From positions 1-49,469 of the forward strand of contig JAFSJJ010000014.1 in assembly GCA_017439345.1 (NCBI GenBank): a DNA stretch of 49,469 nt, in the 5' to 3' direction. The notes beneath the pieces were generated by a model, which saw only the letters and a list, made by a program, of their open reading frames with translations, did no database searches and was not told the origin of the DNA. The stretch is from Synergistaceae bacterium (GTDB lineage Bacteria; Synergistota; Synergistia; Synergistales; Aminobacteriaceae). The translations under genes were made by a program, and so were the position numbers. Positions 42,295 through 49,469 of the stretch are shown one piece after another (positions within the stretch are counted from its first letter, which is position 1; every line of letters begins with the position of its first letter).

Positions 42295-45000
42295 TTAATT
42301 ATTATCGCTATTATCACTCGAATACATTTCACGCAGCTTTAATAAGTGTTCCTTCTGTTCAAGGCTTAACTCTGCACCGCGTACCATATTCAACGCAATC
42401 TTTATATAATTCTGAGTCTGAGGACTGCCTCTATACGGCTGTGATTCAAGTTCCTCGAGCAAATTTCCGGCCATCACCGCAAATCTTTCTGAAACTTTTG
42501 AACCGGGTATTCTCTGGTCGCAGGTCTCTCCAAGCGCATAGACTCCGTTGCAAAGGGCTGTACCGTGTCTTTCTTCTCTGACACACCGCAATACAAACGG
42601 CATGACTTCCTCAAGATATTCTGCACTGCATTTGTCAGGTCTCTCACGGCTTCCAATTCGGCCAAGTGCCCAGAACGCTGCTATTCTGTCTGAGGCTTCA
42701 TAACTCTTCACGCAGTCCGCAACAGCAAGCAATGCATTCGGTGAACTCCCTACACGTCCAAGAGCATAACATAATTCAGGAGTCATAAATCTTACGGGGA
42801 ACGGTCTCAGCTTGAGAATCTCAAGGAATAATCTCTCGTGTTCGGGCCGTCTCAATGTGCTTAGGGCAAGAATAACTTTGCTCTGAATATTTAATTTCAA
42901 CTTGTTGAAGCCTGATAAATTAAATGATGCGTTCCTGAGATTATATTTTACTCTCTCTGGTAAGCACTGATCTTCAAGATATTTTACTGCCCGCTGGGAA
43001 TCTTTCGCTGAACTTACACCTGCTATTTTCCCAAGCATTCGGGCGGCTCTCTCTGAAACTCTGCATGGACTTTCCATAATAGATTTCATTGGCTCTATTG
43101 CTTCGGCGCAGTTCGAGGCAGACATTATTCTCTCTTCGATAGCTTTTAGAGTCATCATGTAATTTCTGTTCTGGTCAACGTTCTTAGCCGTGTCAAAAAC
43201 TTTCGCAACCTGCTTGTATCTATTCATGAGGGCTGCTATATTCTCAGTCGCTAAACCTGTACGATCTTGAGCTTCAATAATTTTTTTCTTGAATCCTCCT
43301 TCAGGAATAATATACTCAGGCAGATTAACTTCTTCTGCTATCTCAGTATGAACGTTGTCTACACTGTATAATTTATCAGGTTCATCGGGCTTCCAGACTT
43401 TGAGGCTCAATATACCTGCTTCGTTTACTGAGGCTTGAATATTAACAGGCGTATCAATGGGTTGAGGAGTCGTGAATCTTATTCGTCTTGCTGCTATCCT
43501 CCTGTTAGGCGGCTGGGTGTCAGAACGCGAACCTTTATAGAACGGCAGATCAAGCCACAAAGCATTATCTTCTGACGTTGCAAAACCTTCAAGAACTTCT
43601 GTTGTGAACGGCAGAGTCGTCCCTGCAAGAATTAATTTGCGCAAAGTTCCTCCCTGAAGTGCTATTCCTACATCATCATTCTGAATTTCAGGAGTCTTGG
43701 CTCCCTGATGTCTCCAGTAATGATAAACTGAAGCTCCGCGCGCTACTGCTAAATCAGGATCACCGACTTCAAGAGGCTCGAAACCGAAGAAATCTCGAAT
43801 TCTTTCACGAACAGCAAATAATTTCGACATTCCTCCGTTCATTAAGACTGCATCAATCTTAGGAACACTGCCTATAATCTTTCTTGCCTTATCCAGAACA
43901 TCAAGAATGGGATAAATTATATTTTCAGTTCTATTAGATAACGCATCTAAATTCGCAAGTGAGTCAATGCTCAAGTCAGGAGCAAGATACGGCCTCATTA
44001 TCTGCCTGTACTCTTCGGGTCTGAGATCATATGCAAGATCGCAGTCTGTAGCCGCTATGTTCTGCAATACTACGGGACATAATATATTCTCGTAATCATC
44101 GCGTCCCTGCATCCTGTATGTCTCGACCATTGAGTTCAAATCTTTCTTTGCGTACTCGGCAACATCAAGAATTTCACTCATAAATGAATTTGCCCTGACT
44201 TCTCCAAGTGAAGCTATATCAATTTTCTTGCTGAGTCGGGTTATCAGGAATTCCTGCAAAAGAGCATCAAATTTATCTCCTCCCATCAGTGTATGCGTTG
44301 ATATAGAGTAATGTCTTATATCATACGGCATGACGTTATTCTCGTTCCTGCGGACTTCATGAAGTGAAATATCAAGTGTTCCTCCGCCTATATCAAAGAC
44401 TAGTATAATTTTTGGTTTACTCAAATCAAGAGCTTCAGGAATATCTCCGTTGTCCTGTCTGTTAAGGAAGTCATAGAGTGCTGCTGCAGGTTCAGGAAGC
44501 AAAATATTTCGCGGGGATCCGTCATCCTCTGTAACTTTGAAGCCTGCTAATTTCGCTGCCTCGTTGGTGTCGGCTCTCTGGTCAAAGTCGAACGATGCAG
44601 GAACTGTTATAACTGCATCATCAGGAATGACTCCCAAATTAAATTCTCGTGATGAGACTGCTATTTGCTTGAGTATTAACGATGATACTTCAACAGGGGT
44701 TATTTCTTTATCGTCAATAATAAATTTCTTTCCTGTTCCCATAAAACTTTTGGCTGATTTTATGACTCGGCGGCTTTGAGTCTTCAGCATTCTCTTTGCA
44801 TATGCTCCTACAATCGGAGGCTCACCGGGCTTGTAATAGACGCATGAAGGCAGGATTACATTTTTCTGGGGATTCTTGTTCTCGTCGAGTATTCGAAGCT
44901 CTACAACTTTTGTGATAAATTTCCCGTCCTTAACTTGACCCCATGCAGCTACTGAATTAGTAGTGCCGAGATCTATTCCGAAATATAGATTTCTTGACAA
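42295..45000 (-). CDS. Hsp70-family ATPase with C-terminal HEAT-like repeats
   Basis: The 901-residue protein has a DnaK-type nucleotide-binding domain (about 1-430): phosphate-1 GIDLGTTNS, VPASFDFDQR, the connect region EPAAALYDF, phosphate-2 VFDIGGGTLDIS and adenosine motif MNGGMSKLFAVRERI. A beta-rich region resembling a divergent substrate-binding domain follows (about 445-570). In place of the DnaK lid, helical HEAT-like repeats occupy about 640-880 (for example RMTPELCYALGRVGSSPNALL, IAAFWALGRIGSR, GVYALGETC). It is about 270 residues longer than DnaK. The start is TTG at 45000 with AAGGAG 10 nt upstream. It is the last gene of a three-gene operon with a GrpE-like and a beta-CASP protein. 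A dedicated chaperone machine is inferred. Confidence 0.85.
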   Translation of the reverse strand: MSRNLYFGIDLGTTNSVAAWGQVKDGKFITKVVELRILDENKNPQKNVILPSCVYYKPGEPPIVGAYAKRMLKTQSRRVIKSAKSFMGTGKKFIIDDKEITPVEVSSLILKQIAVSSREFNLGVIPDDAVITVPASFDFDQRADTNEAAKLAGFKVTEDDGSPRNILLPEPAAALYDFLNRQDNGDIPEALDLSKPKIILVFDIGGGTLDISLHEVRRNENNVMPYDIRHYSISTHTLMGGDKFDALLQEFLITRLSKKIDIASLGEVRANSFMSEILDVAEYAKKDLNSMVETYRMQGRDDYENILCPVVLQNIAATDCDLAYDLRPEEYRQIMRPYLAPDLSIDSLANLDALSNRTENIIYPILDVLDKARKIIGSVPKIDAVLMNGGMSKLFAVRERIRDFFGFEPLEVGDPDLAVARGASVYHYWRHQGAKTPEIQNDDVGIALQGGTLRKLILAGTTLPFTTEVLEGFATSEDNALWLDLPFYKGSRSDTQPPNRRIAARRIRFTTPQPIDTPVNIQASVNEAGILSLKVWKPDEPDKLYSVDNVHTEIAEEVNLPEYIIPEGGFKKKIIEAQDRTGLATENIAALMNRYKQVAKVFDTAKNVDQNRNYMMTLKAIEERIMSASNCAEAIEPMKSIMESPCRVSERAARMLGKIAGVSSAKDSQRAVKYLEDQCLPERVKYNLRNASFNLSGFNKLKLNIQSKVILALSTLRRPEHERLFLEILKLRPFPVRFMTPELCYALGRVGSSPNALLAVADCVKSYEASDRIAAFWALGRIGSRERPDKCSAEYLEEVMPFVLRCVREERHGTALCNGVYALGETCDQRIPGSKVSERFAVMAGNLLEELESQPYRGSPQTQNYIKIALNMVRGAELSLEQKEHLLKLREMYSSDNSDNN

Positions 45001-45038
45001 AATATATAAACTCCTTTCCTATTTATATATACATAATA

Positions 45039-46148
45039 TTAATCCGAGTATTCTATTACATGAGGCACTGAGAAAATTTCGTCTCCCCTCTTCCAGCCGG
45101 GCGAGATTACCTGCACTTTCTTGACTTCTCCGTCATTGAAATCACTTCCCGTGTAATCATACTGTTCGGACTGCTCAAGGGTTATAGTAATTACTTCTCC
45201 TATTTTGTGGACTTCACTGATTCCGAACATTTCCCGCATTGTCTTCATGAACATACGAACGCACATTGATATACTTGACAATTCCGCAGGCACTGTGAGA
45301 CCCCGTAATTTTTCCTCTGACTTCGAGAACTGATCTAACAGCATTCCGGCTTGACGTGAATTTATTTGAGTCAGGACTTCTATTAATGCTGTCTCGGCAC
45401 CTTCCTGCTGGAGGCGTTCAATATTCTCTTCGCTTGAGTTCAGTCTTATATACGTGCTTTCAAGTTCCGTCTTTAAGTCCTCTATCTGGTCAAGCAGCTT
45501 GGCTGTATTAGTATCTTCAACAGCAGTTTTTGCCTTAGTCTGAGATTCTGATTCAGAGTCCTCACTTCCGCCTTTCTTAGGCGAGAGAGTCAACAACAGC
45601 ATTCTATAGAGTCTGCTTATGTCATTAGGGTGAATTATCTCGAGAAACTCAAGAATTAAATTTTTGGCCTGAAAGTCATTGCTGCTGTCCTGAGCAAATA
45701 GAGTCATCACTGTCATTAAGTAGGGCTTAGCTTTCTTCTCCTTCATTTCCTTAAGTCTCACAAGAATCATGAACTCATTGCGCGTTAGACTCGATTTTCC
45801 CTTAGTGTGTATGCTTACAAGGTTATCTGAGTCCCTCTTAACTTTCGATGCCCAGTTAGTCAGGTCTTCAAAGCTGTTTATATTGAGTCCGTCAAGAATG
45901 TCATCAAGCGAATCTGAAGTATTTGCTTTCATGTTATTAAAATCTGCCTCAGTCTTGCCTGCACACTCATAGAGCTTCTTTAACACTGCAAAATATTCTT
46001 TGCTTCTGGTAATCTTAGACGGTGAAAAAGTTTTCTTGCGCTGAGTCATTTCGTTCGTTATGTAAGTCGTTAATCTCTCCATGCGTCCGGAGGCACTTAC
46101 ACCCTTTTCGTTCTCAAAATTCGTAATTTCCTGATCTCTGTCTCTCAT
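45039..46148 (-). CDS. GrpE-like putative nucleotide exchange factor for the adjacent Hsp70
   Basis: The 369-residue protein has no family that I recognise over its first 200 residues, which look helical. A coiled coil (about 205-240, LLDQIEDLKTELESTYIRLN) then leads to a C-terminal stretch (about 300-369) ending GEVKKVQVISPGWKRGDEIF and SVPHVIEYS. That ending closely follows the GrpE beta-domain pattern (G.v..v...GY..gd.vlRpa.V.V). This and its place just upstream of the Hsp70 gene suggest a GrpE-type exchange factor fused to a large helical N-domain. The ATG at 46148 has AAGGAG 11 nt upstream; an in-frame GTG at 46160 overlaps that site. A fold prediction would settle it. Confidence 0.55.
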   Translation of the reverse strand: MRDRDQEITNFENEKGVSASGRMERLTTYITNEMTQRKKTFSPSKITRSKEYFAVLKKLYECAGKTEADFNNMKANTSDSLDDILDGLNINSFEDLTNWASKVKRDSDNLVSIHTKGKSSLTRNEFMILVRLKEMKEKKAKPYLMTVMTLFAQDSSNDFQAKNLILEFLEIIHPNDISRLYRMLLLTLSPKKGGSEDSESESQTKAKTAVEDTNTAKLLDQIEDLKTELESTYIRLNSSEENIERLQQEGAETALIEVLTQINSRQAGMLLDQFSKSEEKLRGLTVPAELSSISMCVRMFMKTMREMFGISEVHKIGEVITITLEQSEQYDYTGSDFNDGEVKKVQVISPGWKRGDEIFSVPHVIEYSD

Positions 46149-46169
46149 TGAGATAATCACTCCTTGAAT

Positions 46170-47321
46170 TTATTTATTTAATAATGGAATTTCCTGACCG
46201 TTGATGCCGTGAATGACTTCTATTGAATCTCCGAAACGTTCACGGACTTCATTAACTATATTTCGCGGACTCTTTATTAATGGGACTCCGTGAACAAAAA
46301 TTATCTTATCAGGCTTGGTTTTGAAAATCAAATCTAGTATTCCATCGCAGTCGGCATGATTGGACATGTTGAAAGCAAGATTTGGCTGCCTTGAAAAATT
46401 TTCACCGGAGATAATTAATCCGCGTGAACCATGAATATAATCATTAATCGGCTTTATATGTTCACCTAATATATTTATTCCGTTCCATTTCTCGCAGACT
46501 CTGCAGAAGGCTTCACTTGACTCATCGAGCCATATATCAAACTCAGGGATCAACTTGCGATGCATACATTCTCTCACTGCAAGGGCTATTTCCGGAGCTT
46601 TGCCTGAATTCCTGACAGGACACGCTATTAAACCTGAATGATTCATAAGCATATTGATTCTCTGCGCTAGTTCAACTAAATCTGCTGCTCCTATTGATTT
46701 GCTGTAACCGTAAGTACTTTCGCAAATTAGGGTATCAATCTTCATTTCAGGAACATCTGCACCTTTGACCGAATATTGATTAAAGTCGCAGAAGTCTCCT
46801 GTATAAAGAATCTTTCTGTCTTCATGTTGAATCAGAGTCATTGCTGCTCCTGTTATGTGGCCTGCGGGAAAGAATTTCAACGCTAAATCTTTGACTCTGA
46901 ATTCTTTATAGAACTCAACGGGGATTAGTATATCAGATATAGAAGCAACATCGCGGGCTTTATTATATGACGAATCATATTTATTCTGGGCTGACAACAT
47001 ATCAGGTGTTGCTTGAGATGAATATATGCGGACATTATTTATATCTCTCATGAATATTGGCAGTGCTCCTGTATGGTCAATATGTGAGTGGCTGATTATC
47101 ACTGCGTCAAGTTCCCACAGTCCATCAAGTCCCCACAGAGAATAAAGAGGCGTTATATCAGGGACACGATTAAATGAAGTATTTCTGATTCCTGCATCGA
47201 GCATTAAGAAGTTTCTTCCTATTTTAATAGCATAACAGCTGCCTCCGACTTCGCGACCGCCTCCGAGTGATATAAACCTGTAATCTTTCATATTTACATT
47301 ATCCACATTCACGTTTTCCAT
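46170..47321 (-). CDS. Beta-CASP metallo-beta-lactamase-fold hydrolase (RNase/CPSF-like)
   Basis: The 383-residue protein starts LGGGREVGGSCYAI, has the metal motif SHSHIDHTGALP (HxHxDH), GHITGAAMTLI with YTGDF, CESTYG, a shortened beta-CASP insert (about 210-300), and the C-terminal NMSNHADCDGILDLI and VHG motifs of CPSF/RNase J-like enzymes. It is shorter than RNase J (about 550) and lacks its C-terminal domain. It likely cleaves RNA or DNA, or is an accessory hydrolase. It heads the operon with the GrpE-like and Hsp70 genes. The ATG at 47321 is only 8 nt after a perfect extended -10 and has no Shine-Dalgarno, so the transcript is probably leaderless. Confidence 0.85.
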   Translation of the reverse strand: MENVNVDNVNMKDYRFISLGGGREVGGSCYAIKIGRNFLMLDAGIRNTSFNRVPDITPLYSLWGLDGLWELDAVIISHSHIDHTGALPIFMRDINNVRIYSSQATPDMLSAQNKYDSSYNKARDVASISDILIPVEFYKEFRVKDLALKFFPAGHITGAAMTLIQHEDRKILYTGDFCDFNQYSVKGADVPEMKIDTLICESTYGYSKSIGAADLVELAQRINMLMNHSGLIACPVRNSGKAPEIALAVRECMHRKLIPEFDIWLDESSEAFCRVCEKWNGINILGEHIKPINDYIHGSRGLIISGENFSRQPNLAFNMSNHADCDGILDLIFKTKPDKIIFVHGVPLIKSPRNIVNEVRERFGDSIEVIHGINGQEIPLLNK

Positions 47322-47329
47322 AGTTTTAC

Positions 47330-47338
47330 ATTATATCA
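47330..47338 (-). promoter_or_regulatory. Extended -10 promoter of the beta-CASP/GrpE-like/Hsp70 operon
   Basis: TGATATAAT on the minus strand is a perfect extended -10, with its last base 8 nt from the ATG. The predicted transcription start lies within about 2 nt of the start codon. No good -35 is visible. The same 9-mer serves the MATE gene at 18558-18566. Confidence 0.6.
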
Positions 47339-47429
47339 ACATAACGAACTTTTCATATTCTATACTCACTTGCCCTAGCCGTTAGTCCCTAGCTCTTCAC
47401 TTTACTTTTTTTACTGGAGGTCTTATTAC

Positions 47430-47969
47430 ATGTTACATTTCGAGTTCAACGCTCAAGCTTACAAGGATAGCATTCAACACGAATTAATCCCTGAAGGCCA
47501 ATACCGCGCTAAAATATGTTCCATCGCTCAGCGCCCTATGTCCGACGGCTCTATCATCCTTACGATTGAGTATCAGGTTACCTACAACAATGCTCACTTC
47601 AAAGATACTATGTTCCTTAATCCGCCGAGTCATCCTTATTTCAGCTCCAGCAACAAACGTTTTGGCGATCTTTGCGTATCCTGCAAGGTCAACCCCTTCG
47701 ACGTCAAACAGGATGAAAATATACTTATCGGGTGTGTCTGCGGTATTCAGCTCTCACACAAGAAGAGTAAAGACGGCCAAGCTGTTTATAACTCCGTCAA
47801 GAAATTTTTGCGCCCTGATGAAACCGAACGTCTAAAGGAATTCACTACTTCTTCACTATCGCAACCTTCTCAATCATCAGAGCAGGCTCAACCGCGCATA
47901 CCCGAGATTATTAATACTTCAGAATCTACCGCTTTGGACCTCAACGACGCTGATACGTGGTTCAAATGA
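47430..47969 (+). CDS. DUF669-like phage ssDNA-binding/replication protein
   Basis: The 179-residue protein begins FEFNAQAYKDSIQHELIPEG and QYRAKICSIAQRPMSDGSII with LTIEYQV, a pattern like DUF669 single-strand DNA-binding proteins of phages. KDGQAVYNSVKKFLRP ends the folded part. A disordered Ser/Gln/Pro linker then leads to an acidic tip (ALDLNDADTWFK) reminiscent of the C-terminal peptide of SSB proteins. It probably coats or anneals DNA during phage or plasmid replication. TGGAGG precedes the ATG. It is the first of a run of small mobile-element-like genes; assignment to DUF669 is from pattern memory and tentative. Confidence 0.55.
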   Translation: MLHFEFNAQAYKDSIQHELIPEGQYRAKICSIAQRPMSDGSIILTIEYQVTYNNAHFKDTMFLNPPSHPYFSSSNKRFGDLCVSCKVNPFDVKQDENILIGCVCGIQLSHKKSKDGQAVYNSVKKFLRPDETERLKEFTTSSLSQPSQSSEQAQPRIPEIINTSESTALDLNDADTWFK

Positions 47970-48029
47970 TTCTGTCGTTATTATCTCTCATCAATTATTC
48001 ATCTCTCGTTCTTTATTAATCGCTATTGT

Positions 48030-48058
48030 TCAGCTTCGGATCCAACCTCCGAGGCTGA
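48030..48058 (+). other. Intergenic stem-loop between the DUF669-like and 96-residue genes
   Basis: TCAGCTTCGGA pairs with TCCGAGGCTGA (11 bp, one G-T pair) around a 7-nt loop. T-runs follow only after CCCC and are broken (CCCCTTTAAAGTTTTTC), so it may be a weak terminator, an attenuator or an mRNA-processing hairpin. The rest of 47970-48091 is T-rich and empty. Confidence 0.6.
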
Positions 48059-48091
48059 CCCCTTTAAAGTTTTTCTTAGGAGGCCTTTTCT

Positions 48092-48382
48092 ATGTCAGAT
48101 AATAATGCTCAGAAACAAGACTATCACGAACTCATCAGCCCAGCTCCGTGGAGAGTCGAACCTATCACTACTGCTAACGGTCAAACTGTTTACGAACTTC
48201 AAGACGTCAACGGTAAAAGAATCGCTGTCTTTAATAAACAATTTGACGCTCAAATCGCATCTTGTTCCGCTAATGCCATCGATATGATGGATTACATGTA
48301 TCAATTTTCAGGCGAAATTTGTCAATCGTTCGCTGACGGTATGAATCGCGTTCTCGAAAACGCAGGCTTAAGGAGGAGTTAA
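48092..48382 (+). CDS. Hypothetical phage-type protein (96 aa)
   Basis: The 96-residue soluble protein has AGGAGG 10 nt before its ATG. It has a short beta-like start (SPAPWRVEPITTANGQTVYE, LQDVNGKRIAVFN) followed by helices (NAIDMMDYMYQFSGEICQSF). The pattern recalls small phage proteins of unknown function encoded near single-strand binding proteins. No domain recognised. The next gene begins 5 nt after its stop. Confidence 0.75.
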   Translation: MSDNNAQKQDYHELISPAPWRVEPITTANGQTVYELQDVNGKRIAVFNKQFDAQIASCSANAIDMMDYMYQFSGEICQSFADGMNRVLENAGLRRS

Positions 48383-48387
48383 TTATC

Positions 48388-48903
48388 ATGAACGCTGACG
48401 ATTATTCTAAATGTATTTCTCTCAGGAAACGCAGAAAAGCTCTTGGGATTAGCATGAAATATGTCGCTGAACAAATAGGCTGCTCTTTTGGAACTATCGC
48501 ACGCTACGAATTAGCTGATCTTGTCATTATCAATGAAAAAATTTATAACGCTTATGATCAGTTTCTCTCTAAGTGCGAATCAGGCGAATTTAATTACGAA
48601 CTTGACGCTAGAATGTCCCACAAACCTAATTATGAAGTTCCTAGAAAAAATGGCAACTTTCATTGCATCTCTATCAATATTTCAGGTTCTAGACATGCTA
48701 AAGCTCCCGATTACGTCTTGCAGAATATCGCTGATCTGTACGACGAACGTAAATGCAGAGGCTTAACCCGCGCTGAACTTGCAGACCTGGCCGGCATTCA
48801 CCGCTCTATTTATTCCGCTATCGAAAATATGAGCATTTACCCTAGACCTGACTCATATAATCGACTCGCTAAAGTCTTGAGGTGGAAGTTATGGCAGTAT
48901 TAA
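48388..48903 (+). CDS. Double helix-turn-helix (XRE-type) regulator
   Basis: The 171-residue protein has two XRE-like HTH modules. The first is about 10-60 (LRKRRKALGISMKYVAEQIGCSFGTIARYE) and the second about 108-168 (LTRAELADLAGIHRSIYSAIE, then RLAKVLRWKLWQY). It is a DNA-binding regulator, likely of this mobile-type module. GGAGG lies about 10 nt before the ATG. The next gene starts inside its last codons. Confidence 0.82.
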   Translation: MNADDYSKCISLRKRRKALGISMKYVAEQIGCSFGTIARYELADLVIINEKIYNAYDQFLSKCESGEFNYELDARMSHKPNYEVPRKNGNFHCISINISGSRHAKAPDYVLQNIADLYDERKCRGLTRAELADLAGIHRSIYSAIENMSIYPRPDSYNRLAKVLRWKLWQY

Positions 48904-49229
48904 ATCTTCAACATGCAGGTGATACTTCATGGCTAAAACAGTGGCGCATTGTCAGACGGTCCCGATGTCCTGCTACTGTGTTCACGGCTATGAATGCTCT
49001 TTATAATCACTACTATAAGCGTAGAGGCTATATTATTATATACTGGGATTTTAAGAACTTTGCCCCTGATCAGTATGAAGACGATCCTATTTTCCAAAGC
49101 GTTGTTATTGATTGCGCTAACATGATGAGAGAAGATGTTTGCATGGAACTCGGATTAATGCATTATCGAATTCAATCAAGATATACGCCTCAGTGGAGCA
49201 GATGGTATAAGGAGGAGTATTCATGGTAG
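48891..49229 (+). CDS. Hypothetical phage-type protein (112 aa)
   Basis: The 112-residue protein starts at an ATG at 48891 with GAGGTGG 5-6 nt upstream; an in-frame GTG at 48882 overlaps that site and is rejected. It overlaps the HTH gene by 13 nt. It is aromatic- and Arg-rich (YYKRRGYIIIYWDFKNF, YTPQWSRWYKEEYSW) with no recognised domain. Operon position suggests a role in the same mobile-type module. Confidence 0.7.
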   Translation: MAVLNLQHAGDTSWLKQWRIVRRSRCPATVFTAMNALYNHYYKRRGYIIIYWDFKNFAPDQYEDDPIFQSVVIDCANMMREDVCMELGLMHYRIQSRYTPQWSRWYKEEYSW

Positions 49230-49375
49230 ATTTAGGATTTATTGCCAGAGTCAAGAATTACGCTCTCAAGAACGGTCTTAATCCTGCTGATTATGACGAA
49301 CGTACACTTGCACGGCGTGAACGCGACGCTTTGAAGAAAAGCTGCCGCATTCTCGCGACTTTAGTCGTGAGTTAG
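49223..49375 (+). CDS. Small hypothetical protein (50 aa)
   Basis: A 50-codon frame (begins MVDLGFIARVKNYALKNGLN) with GGAGGAGT just before the ATG, overlapping the preceding gene by 7 nt, as in the rest of this operon. It is helical and basic (ERTLARRERDALKKS). The ribosome site and gene packing support it; no family known. Its 3' end overlaps the terminator hairpin. Confidence 0.65.
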   Translation: MVDLGFIARVKNYALKNGLNPADYDERTLARRERDALKKSCRILATLVVS

Positions 49376-49400
49376 GCAGCTATAAATTTTATTTTTTATA
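49341..49400 (+). terminator. Terminator overlapping the end of the small-gene operon
   Basis: GCTGCC (49341-49346) pairs with GGCAGC (49375-49380), enclosing a second hairpin CTCGCGAC/GTCGTGAG (8 bp, loop TTTA). A T/A-rich tract (TATAAATTTTATTTTTT) follows. Confidence 0.65.
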
Positions 49401-49442
49401 TTTTTACTTATATTTTCTCTTCCCCTTTCTCATACATATGTT

Positions 49443-49469
49443 ACAATATTTACGAGGTGAGAGAATGGA
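49443..49469 (+). CDS. Start of a truncated gene at the right edge, with its promoter
   Basis: TGTTACAAT is an extended -10-like element ending at 49448. GAGGTGAGAG follows and an ATG lies at 49465, with two further bases before the window ends. Only the promoter, ribosome site and first codon are visible, so the product is unknown. Confidence 0.5.

Noticed and set aside
48095..48304. Overlapping frames on both strands across the 96-residue gene
   Set aside because: They lack ribosome sites, and the gene at 48092 has a clear AGGAGG and fits the operon spacing.

Overview
The window looks like chromosome of an anaerobic, motile, AT-rich bacterium with a diderm-style envelope. A Synergistota-like or clostridia-like gut organism is my best guess, but this is inference: only about 39 nt of 16S rRNA are present, at the left edge. 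The guess rests on the gene mix (flagellin, flavodoxin next to a DUF3793 protein, an Rpn-type nuclease, DUF554, MATE pumps, a GT39-type lipid-linked sugar transferase) and on frequent TTG start codons fixed by strong Shine-Dalgarno sites.

Layout. 1-202: 16S rRNA 5' end and rRNA promoter, minus strand. 203-6116 (minus): a very large flagellin with an adhesin-like insert, a MATE exporter and a NYN-LOTUS RNase-like protein. 6428-10230 (plus): Rpn nuclease with a candidate internal antitoxin start, a HAD sugar-phosphatase and a PTS EIIBCA transporter. 10407-11698: a small accessory insertion with a structured leader, a micro-ORF and a RepA-like helicase. 11741-14496 (minus): ZnuABC-type metal importer plus a YdjM-like membrane protein. 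14538-15592 (plus): CobU and a degenerate Mrr-like protein. 15652-18437 (minus): flavodoxin, DUF3793 and a second MATE pump. 18652-23328 (plus): small and secreted proteins, including a solute-binding protein whose two lobes are in swapped order, a PQQ-type beta-propeller and an M13 metallopeptidase. 23379-27738 (minus): trpDCFBA. 27873-33987 (plus): GH28 pectinase, rpsD, SAM-I riboswitch with metK, then a surface-glycan pair whose first gene is interrupted by an 11-G tract (probable phase variation). 33995-41541 (minus): FrhB-like protein, DUF554, tRNA-Val(GAC), then an operon isochorismatase-GT39-lipoprotein-galE-PAS/GGDEF-rsmA. 41776-42231: Hsp20. 42295-47321 (minus): a three-gene cassette of beta-CASP metallo-hydrolase, GrpE-like protein and Hsp70 with C-terminal HEAT-like repeats. 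47430-49469 (plus): phage/plasmid-like replication and regulatory genes, running off the window.

Themes. Housekeeping loci (rRNA, rpsD, metK, rsmA, trp, galE, tRNA) alternate with surface-variation functions (flagellin insert, poly-G glycosyltransferase, pyruvyl transferase) and accessory nucleic-acid enzymes (Rpn, NYN-LOTUS, Mrr-like, RepA-like, beta-CASP). The strongest candidates for something undescribed are the Hsp70-HEAT/GrpE-like/beta-CASP operon, the lobe-swapped binding protein, the poly-G switch in the GT32 gene and the possible Rpn internal product. All calls come from reading the sequence; no database search was run.
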